Below are positions 36,040 to 41,583 of a DNA stretch of 41,583 nucleotides, in pieces. Source of the stretch: Gammaproteobacteria bacterium (GTDB taxonomy: Bacteria > Pseudomonadota > Gammaproteobacteria > Pseudomonadales > Pseudohongiellaceae); the NCBI GenBank assembly GCA_026709135.1, contig JAPOTO010000194.1, positions 1 to 41,583 of the forward strand, given 5' to 3'. The translations under genes and the position numbers were made by a program. Within the stretch, counting starts at the first letter, position 1. Every line of letters begins with the position of its first letter. The notes beneath the pieces are model-generated. The model did no database searches, was not told where the DNA came from, and worked only from the letters and a program-made list of their open reading frames with translations.

Positions 36040-37299
36040 CTAGCTTCTGCGCATGGACTTGAAGAATTCCTCGTTGGTCTTGGTGTTCTTCAACTTGTCG
36101 AGGATAAACTCGGTGGCCTGCACGTCTTCCATCGACGACAGCAGCTTGCGCAGAATCCACATGCGCTGCAATTCCTCCTCGGTGGTGAGCAGGTCCTCGC
36201 GGCGCGTGCCCGAACGGCGCACGTTGATGGCCGGGTAGACGCGCTTTTCGGCGATCTTGCGGTCGAGGTGGAGTTCCATGTTGCCGGTGCCCTTGAACTC
36301 CTCGTAAATCACTTCGTCCATTTTCGAGCCGGTTTCGATCAGCGCGGTGGCGATGATCGTCAGGCTGCCGCCCTCTTCGAGATTCCGCGCCGCGCCGAAA
36401 AAGCGCTTGGGCCGCTCAAGCGCGTGGGCGTCGACGCCGCCGGTGAGCACCTTGCCCGAGGACGGCACGATGGTGTTGTAGGCCCGGGCGAGCCGCGTCA
36501 TCGAATCGAGCAGGATGACCACATCTTCCTTGTGCTCAACGAGCCGCTTGGCTTTTTCGATCACCATGTCGGCGACCTGCACGTGGCGCGTCGGCGGCTC
36601 GTCGAAGGTGCTCGCCACGACTTCGCCGCGGACCGAGCGCTGCATTTCGGTGACTTCCTCGGGCCGCTCGTCGATCAGCAGCACGATCAGCCGGCACTCC
36701 GGGTTGTTGCGGGTGATCGACTGGGCGATGTTTTGCAGAATCAGCGTCTTGCCCGCCTTCGGCGGCGACACGATCAGCCCGCGCTGGCCCTTGCCGATGG
36801 GGGCGGTGAGGTCGATGATGCGGGCGCTGAGATCCTCGGTGCTGCCATTTCCGACCTCGAGGGCGAGCCGGTCCTGCGGGAACAGCGGCGTGAGGTTTTC
36901 AAAGAGAATCTTGTGCTTGGTGTTCTCGGGGACGCTGAAGTTGATCTCGGAGATCTTGAGCAGGGCGAAATAGCGCTCGCCGTCTTTCGGGGGCCGGATC
37001 TTGCCGGAAATCGTGTCGCCGGTGCGGAGGTTGAAGCGGCGTATCTGGCTGGGCGAGACGTAGATGTCGTCTGGTCCGGCGAGGTAGGAGGAGTCCGCCG
37101 AGCGCAGGAAGCCGAAGCCGTCCTGGAGGATTTCGAGCACGCCGTCGCCGTAGATGTCCTCGCCGTTCTTGGCGTGGCGCTTGAGCAGGAAGAAGATGAT
37201 GTCCTGCTTGCGCGTTCGGGCTACGTTCTCAAGCCCCATCGAGTGGGCTGTGTCGAGCAATTCTGCTATGGGTTTCTGTTTGAGTTCTGTAAGGTTCAT
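36040..37299 (-). CDS. rho: Transcription termination factor Rho
   Basis: Hexameric RNA-dependent ATPase helicase that ends transcription, 419 residues, standard for gammaproteobacteria. It opens [16 protein letters not shown]. The RNA-binding fold carries GFGFLR and [13 protein letters not shown] (about 61-90), and Walker A is PPKAGKT (179-185). [25 protein letters not shown] and the R-loop [11 protein letters not shown] are intact. No strong Shine-Dalgarno precedes ATG 37299. A likely sigma-70 promoter lies about 160 bases upstream (37457-37486). It is followed by ubiD after 7 bases. Confidence 0.98.
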   Translation of the reverse strand: MNLTELKQKPIAELLDTAHSMGLENVARTRKQDIIFFLLKRHAKNGEDIYGDGVLEILQDGFGFLRSADSSYLAGPDDIYVSPSQIRRFNLRTGDTISGKIRPPKDGERYFALLKISEINFSVPENTKHKILFENLTPLFPQDRLALEVGNGSTEDLSARIIDLTAPIGKGQRGLIVSPPKAGKTLILQNIAQSITRNNPECRLIVLLIDERPEEVTEMQRSVRGEVVASTFDEPPTRHVQVADMVIEKAKRLVEHKEDVVILLDSMTRLARAYNTIVPSSGKVLTGGVDAHALERPKRFFGAARNLEEGGSLTIIATALIETGSKMDEVIYEEFKGTGNMELHLDRKIAEKRVYPAINVRRSGTRREDLLTTEEELQRMWILRKLLSSMEDVQATEFILDKLKNTKTNEEFFKSMRRS

Positions 37300-37456
37300 A
37301 GGGCATGGCTACCGTTACCGGCATTTGCGGTGTTGTGGGTGGGTTTGAGCCGGGCCTGACCGGGCGAGGTTCTAAGCGATGAAGTAGTCGGGCGGGAGAA
37401 GCCCCGCACCTTGCCCGCGGCCGCGATCGACTGCCAGGCTCCGGGTCGGGAACATC

Positions 37457-37486
37457 ATTATTCCCCGGATGCGTGCGCAGTGTAAA
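37457..37486 (-). promoter_or_regulatory. Predicted sigma-70 promoter for rho
   Basis: On the - strand TTTACA (37481-37486) and AATAAT (37457-37462) are separated by 18 bases. Each box differs from consensus at one position. Transcription would begin near 37449, giving a leader of about 150 bases. The last 50 or so bases of it are rich in C and poor in G, as Rho loading sites are. Confidence 0.55.
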
Positions 37487-37571
37487 GCAAAGTCTTTATC
37501 GGAACAAGCGGCAATTCATCGGCAATTCATCGCGGCAATTGATCGGGTTGTGGCTTCGATTGGGACGGCGG

Positions 37572-37733
37572 GCGTGGCCGGTTGCGGGTTTGCGCTTAAT
37601 CTCGCCTCGTCATCCATGACGAGATTCGAATCGGTTCGACTTCGCTTCGGGAAGTTCTGATTTCATCAGAACTTCCTTGCGCATCCTTGGCACGCTCAGT
37701 CTCAACGACGCGCAAACCCGCAACCGGCCACGC
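37572..37733. repeat. Perfect 24-bp inverted repeat with nested hairpins
   Basis: Arms 37572-37595 (begins GCGTGGCCGG) and 37710-37733 (ends CCGGCCACGC) are exact reverse complements, 114 bases apart. Inside are CTCGTCA-TCCA-TGACGAG (37606-37623) and GGAAGTTCTGAT-TTC-ATCAGAACTTCC (37650-37676), both perfect. The whole could fold as a cruciform with side stems. It lies downstream of trxA and upstream of the rho promoter. No coding or transposase sequence is present. Confidence 0.9.
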
Positions 37734-37768
37734 GCGCCTTGAGGCGCCTCCCCTGATGCGCGGAAGGA

Positions 37769-38095
37769 TCAGATCACGCCGTCGACGAAGGCGGCGAGTT
37801 GCGACTTGGACATGGCGCCGACTTTGGTGCCGGCCACTTCGCCGTTGTTGAACACGATCAGTGTCGGAATGCCGCGGACGCCGTATTTTGGCGCGGTGGC
37901 GGTGTTCGCGTCCACATCCATCTTGCAGACCTTGAGCCGGCCCTGGTATTCGCCGGCGAGTTGCTCGAGCACCGGCGCGATCATCTTGCAGGGGCCGCAC
38001 CATTCGGCCCAGAAGTCGACGAGCACTGGGCCATCGGCTTGCAGCACATCGGCTTCAAAACTGGCGTCGGATACGTGGACGATGTTGTCGCTCAT
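37769..38095 (-). CDS. trxA: Thioredoxin 1
   Basis: General cytoplasmic dithiol reductant, 108 residues, full length. The active site is WCGPC (C33 and C36), with the conserved [14 protein letters not shown] context, cis-Pro in [12 protein letters not shown] and Asp26-type residue in VDF. The ribosome site AAGGAG lies 8 bases before ATG 38095. A promoter is predicted at 38159-38186. Next to rho as in many gammaproteobacteria. Confidence 0.98.
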   Translation of the reverse strand: MSDNIVHVSDASFEADVLQADGPVLVDFWAEWCGPCKMIAPVLEQLAGEYQGRLKVCKMDVDANTATAPKYGVRGIPTLIVFNNGEVAGTKVGAMSKSQLAAFVDGVI

Positions 38096-38158
38096 GGCGG
38101 AACTCCTTGCTGTTCGGCCGGGCGCCGATTCCGCCCGGATGGGAATGAAGTGGGGCGT

Positions 38159-38186
38159 ATGATAAGGGCTTGCGGCCAGGATTCAA
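38159..38186 (-). promoter_or_regulatory. Predicted sigma-70 promoter for trxA
   Basis: On the - strand TTGAAT (38181-38186), 16 bases, TATCAT (38159-38164). The start would be near 38152, leaving a leader of about 57 bases. The leader holds a 7-bp stem CCGGGCG / CGCCCGG (38118-38138) just ahead of the ribosome site. Confidence 0.45.
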
Positions 38187-38202
38187 GGCAGCCTCCGGCA
38201 TC

Positions 38203-39228
<1,026 letters not shown>

Positions 39229-39373
39229 CTATAGTGGCTGCGCCTCGGCTAATGCCGGGAAGCCATGACGGAACCATAGCACAACCGAATCATCCCGCCC
39301 GCATTCCGCCGATGGCGGTTCACCTTTCCCGTCACCTCGCGCGGAATTACAGAAGAAGCTGAACAGGGGCAAC

Positions 39374-41503
39374 ATGAAAAAACTCAGGGTGTTGATCGTC
39401 GCGCTGATCGCCGCGGTGCTTGGCTCGTATTTTGTTTTCGACCTCGAACGCTTTGTCAGCCTCGCCTTCGTGCAGTCGCAACTCGGCGTTTTGCAGGACT
39501 TCAGGGAAGAGAATTTCGCCCTGTCCGCGGCGATCTACTTCCTCGTTTACGTGGTGATGGCCGCCTTTTCGATCCCCGGCGCGCTGATCATGACCCTGCT
39601 CGCCGGCGCCCTCTTCGGCCTGCTGTGGGGCACCGTGATCGTTTCCTTCGCCAGCAGCGTCGGCGCCACGGCGGCGTTCCTGCTCGCCCGCACCCTGCTC
39701 CACGACTGGGTGCAGAACCGCTACGGCGCATTGCTCGAGCCGATCAACCGCGGCATCCGCAAGGACGGCGGCTTCTACCTGTTCACCATCCGCATGGTGC
39801 CGCTGTTTCCGTATTTTCTGGTCAACCTGCTGATGTCGCTGACGCCAATCCGCGCTGGAACCTTCTATGTCGCGAGCCAGCTTGGGATGCTGCTCGGCAC
39901 GGCGGTGTTCGTCAACGCGGGGTCCGAGCTTGCCCGCATCAGTTCGCTTTCGGGCCTGGTCAGTGGCCCGGTGCTGTTCTCCATCGCCCTCGTCGGCGTC
40001 ACGCCGCTGCTGGCGCGGCTGATCGTCGCCGCCCTGCAAAGGCGCAAGCTCGCGCGGCGCTACGGCAAACCGCGCAAGTTCGATGTCAATGCCGTGGTCA
40101 TCGGCGGCGGCGCGGCCGGGCTGGTGTCGTCGCTCATCATCGCGGGCGCGAAGGCCAAGGTCGCGCTGGTTGAAAAACACCGCATGGGGGGCGACTGCCT
40201 CTACACCGGCTGCGTGCCGAGCAAGTCGCTGTTGCGCAGCGGCCACGTCAAGCAGCTGATTGACAACGCGCGGGAATACGGCCTCAAGGATGCCGGCGCG
40301 AAAGTCGATTTCCCGGCGGTCATGGAGCGGATCCGCAATATCATCGCCCGCATCGAGCCGCACGACTCCCCAGAGCGCTTCACTTCGCTCGGCGTGGAAT
40401 GCGTCGCCGGGGAGGCTTTCATCGAATCGCCCTATGCCGTTCGCGTCGGCGGGCGGACAATCACCACCCGGACGATCATCTTGGCGACCGGGGCGCGCCC
40501 GCTGGCGCCGCCGATTCCGGGCCTCGATCAAGTCGATTATCTGACCTCGGACACTGTGTGGAACCTCGAAAGCCTTCCCGGGCGGCTGCTCGTGGTCGGC
40601 GGCGGGCCCATCGGCTGCGAATTGTCCCAGGCGTTTGGCAATCTCGGCGCCAAGGTCACCCAGGTCGAAATGGCGCCGCGCATCATGGCGCGGGAAGACC
40701 CGGAAGTCTCGGAGCTGATGTCGGAACGGTTCCGCAGCCAAGGCATCGAGTTGCTTACCGGCCACCGCGTGGCGCGATTCGGTCGCGACGGGGAAAGCCA
40801 ATTCATGGAAGCCGAACACGGGGGCAAGATGGTCCGCGTCGAGTTCGACAAGGTGCTGCTCGCCCTCGGGCGCAAACCCAATGTGGAAGGTTTCGGGCTT
40901 GAAGAGCTCGACATCTCGCTGACCGCGGCGGGCGCCGTCGAGGTCAACTCCTATTTGCAGACGAGCGTGCCCAACATTTTCGCCTGCGGCGATGTCGCCG
41001 GCCCCTATCAGTTCACCCACATGGCGTCTCACCAGGCTTGGTTCGCGGCGATGAACGCCCTCGCCGGCGCTTGGCGCAAGGTCAGCTACAAGGCGGTTCC
41101 CTGGGCGACCTTCACCGACCCGGAAGTCGCCCGGGTTGGCCTATCCGAGGAGGAGGCCAAGGCGCGGAACATCGAATACGAAGTTGTCCGCCACCCGCTT
41201 AAAATGCACGACCGGGCCTTGGCCGACGGCGCCAACGAAGGTTTCGTCAAGGTGCTCACCCCGCCCGGCAAGGACCGCATCCTCGGCGCAACCATCGTCG
41301 GCCAGCACGCCGGCGAGCTCATCGGCGAATTCGTCCTCGCCATGACCCACGGCATGGGCCTCGGCAAAATCGCCGCGGCAACCCACATCTACCCGACGAT
41401 GCTCGAAGCCAACAAGTTCGCCGCCAACGCCTGGCGCAAAAACCACCTGCCGCACTGGGTGTTCCCCTGGCTCGAAGGCCATTTCCGCCGCCAGCGGAAG
41501 TAG
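39374..41503 (+). CDS. TVP38/DedA-type membrane domain fused to a pyridine nucleotide-disulfide oxidoreductase
   Basis: The 709-residue fusion has residues 1-230 as a membrane domain of the TVP38/TMEM64 (SNARE-associated) type, with about five or six helices and the family-like FSIPGALIMTLLAGALFGLLWG and FLVNLLMSLTPI. Residues 237-700 are a dihydrolipoamide dehydrogenase/mercuric reductase-like flavoprotein: VIGGGAAGLVSSL, redox GDCLYTGCVPSK (C275/C280), NAD fold VVGGGPIGCELSQ, FACGDVAGPYQFTH, and the C-terminal HIYPTMLEANK, which keeps the catalytic His-x-x-Pro-Thr-x-x-Glu pattern. No heavy-metal-binding domain or C-terminal Cys pair of MerA is seen. A membrane-tethered quinone or thiol redox role is inference. 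AGGGG precedes ATG 39374. Confidence 0.92.
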   Translation: MKKLRVLIVALIAAVLGSYFVFDLERFVSLAFVQSQLGVLQDFREENFALSAAIYFLVYVVMAAFSIPGALIMTLLAGALFGLLWGTVIVSFASSVGATAAFLLARTLLHDWVQNRYGALLEPINRGIRKDGGFYLFTIRMVPLFPYFLVNLLMSLTPIRAGTFYVASQLGMLLGTAVFVNAGSELARISSLSGLVSGPVLFSIALVGVTPLLARLIVAALQRRKLARRYGKPRKFDVNAVVIGGGAAGLVSSLIIAGAKAKVALVEKHRMGGDCLYTGCVPSKSLLRSGHVKQLIDNAREYGLKDAGAKVDFPAVMERIRNIIARIEPHDSPERFTSLGVECVAGEAFIESPYAVRVGGRTITTRTIILATGARPLAPPIPGLDQVDYLTSDTVWNLESLPGRLLVVGGGPIGCELSQAFGNLGAKVTQVEMAPRIMAREDPEVSELMSERFRSQGIELLTGHRVARFGRDGESQFMEAEHGGKMVRVEFDKVLLALGRKPNVEGFGLEELDISLTAAGAVEVNSYLQTSVPNIFACGDVAGPYQFTHMASHQAWFAAMNALAGAWRKVSYKAVPWATFTDPEVARVGLSEEEAKARNIEYEVVRHPLKMHDRALADGANEGFVKVLTPPGKDRILGATIVGQHAGELIGEFVLAMTHGMGLGKIAAATHIYPTMLEANKFAANAWRKNHLPHWVFPWLEGHFRRQRK

Positions 41504-41583
41504 GCCAAGCCCTGGCCAAGTCAGCGCTCAGAGCTTCCCTAAGCAATCGGGAGTCGTCGCCGACTAACAGAGAAACCGCTATG
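41504..41583. other. Right-edge tail with a possible next start codon
   Basis: Eighty bases follow the last gene. They contain a small stem AGTCG-TCGC-CGACT near 41552-41565 without a T-run. The final three bases are ATG, preceded by AGAGAAACCGCT, which could be the start of another gene that leaves the window. Too little is visible to call it. Confidence 0.3.

Larger units (their letters stand above)
37300..37768. other. 469-base gap between trxA and rho
   Basis: From left to right it contains the rho leader (37300-37449), the predicted rho promoter (37457-37486), an unremarkable stretch (37487-37571), and a structured element with a 24-bp inverted repeat and nested hairpins (37572-37733). 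It ends with a small palindrome GCGCCTTGAGGCGC at 37734-37747 just past the trxA stop. A short + strand frame at 37469-37660 exists but has no ribosome site and crosses the repeat, so I do not call it. Confidence 0.7.

Noticed and set aside
34425..36062. Long + strand frame opposite ubiD
   Set aside because: It starts within the palindromic repeat and runs antisense to a clear UbiD; composition is His/Arg/Gly-rich noise.
35704..37359. Long + strand frame opposite rho and ubiD
   Set aside because: Antisense to two highly conserved genes, with no domain of its own.
37469..37660. 63-codon frame in the trxA-rho gap
   Set aside because: No ribosome site, and it crosses the inverted repeat and a hairpin arm; unlikely to be translated.
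39347..41032. Long - strand frame opposite the TVP38 fusion
   Set aside because: Extremely rich in Asp, Arg, His and Gln with no fold signature; the + strand frame carries all catalytic motifs.

Overview
The window reads as chromosomal DNA of a GC-rich gammaproteobacterium. The evidence is the gene content and order: a general secretion (type II) cluster, argH divergent from hemC-hemD-hemX-hemY, and hemB-trxA-rho-ubiD in one direction. The last two blocks resemble the arrangement in Pseudomonas and relatives. The HemB is the Pseudomonas-like magnesium type. The TonB-dependent receptor belongs to the Xanthomonas/Caulobacter-type subfamily, so a polymer- or oligosaccharide-scavenging lineage is likely. 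I cannot assign an order or genus from sequence alone.

Layout. (1) 184-9945, + strand: a tightly packed type II secretion operon in the order gspL-M-E-F-D-G-H-I-J-K. The secretin carries a lipobox, and gspC and gspN are not seen. (2) 9942-22742, - strand: a glycan-uptake and catabolism cluster. In transcription order it holds a TonB-dependent receptor, a terminator-like hairpin, nanE (ManNAc-6-P epimerase), a sugar-binding protein, a ROK kinase, two ABC permeases, a GH38 alpha-mannosidase, a MalK/UgpC-type ATPase and a DUF4127 protein. A divergent GntR/HutC-family regulator (23042-23776, +) and an FAD-dependent oxidoreductase (23815-25518, +) complete it. Parts of this block are visibly less GC-rich than the flanks. 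(3) 25524-27570, - strand: a Wzm/Wzt-type polysaccharide ABC exporter without biosynthesis genes beside it. (4) 27826-28395, +: a small coiled-coil membrane protein built on 21-bp tandem repeats. (5) 28453-34291: argH (-) divergent from hemCDXY (+). (6) 34566-39213, - strand: hemB, trxA, rho and ubiD. (7) 39374-41503, +: a fusion of a TVP38/DedA-type membrane domain to a dihydrolipoamide dehydrogenase/mercuric-reductase-like flavoprotein.

How it may work together. The glycan cluster is a coherent import-and-degrade route. An oligosaccharide would cross the outer membrane through the TonB receptor and the inner membrane through the ABC importer. It would then be cut in the cytoplasm by the GH38 enzyme, perhaps with help from DUF4127 and the flavoprotein. 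A released amino sugar would be phosphorylated by the ROK kinase and epimerised by NanE to GlcNAc-6-phosphate. The GntR regulator probably acts on an array of TGGTA-type half-sites with phased A-tracts between it and the receptor gene. The substrate is inferred, not shown. DUF4127 and the flavoprotein are the two members without an obvious step and are the best candidates for new chemistry.

Non-coding structure is also notable. A palindromic element at 34438-34553 has a partial copy at the left edge of the window. A perfect 24-bp inverted repeat with nested hairpins lies between trxA and rho. No tRNA, rRNA, CRISPR array, transposase or prophage gene was recognised.
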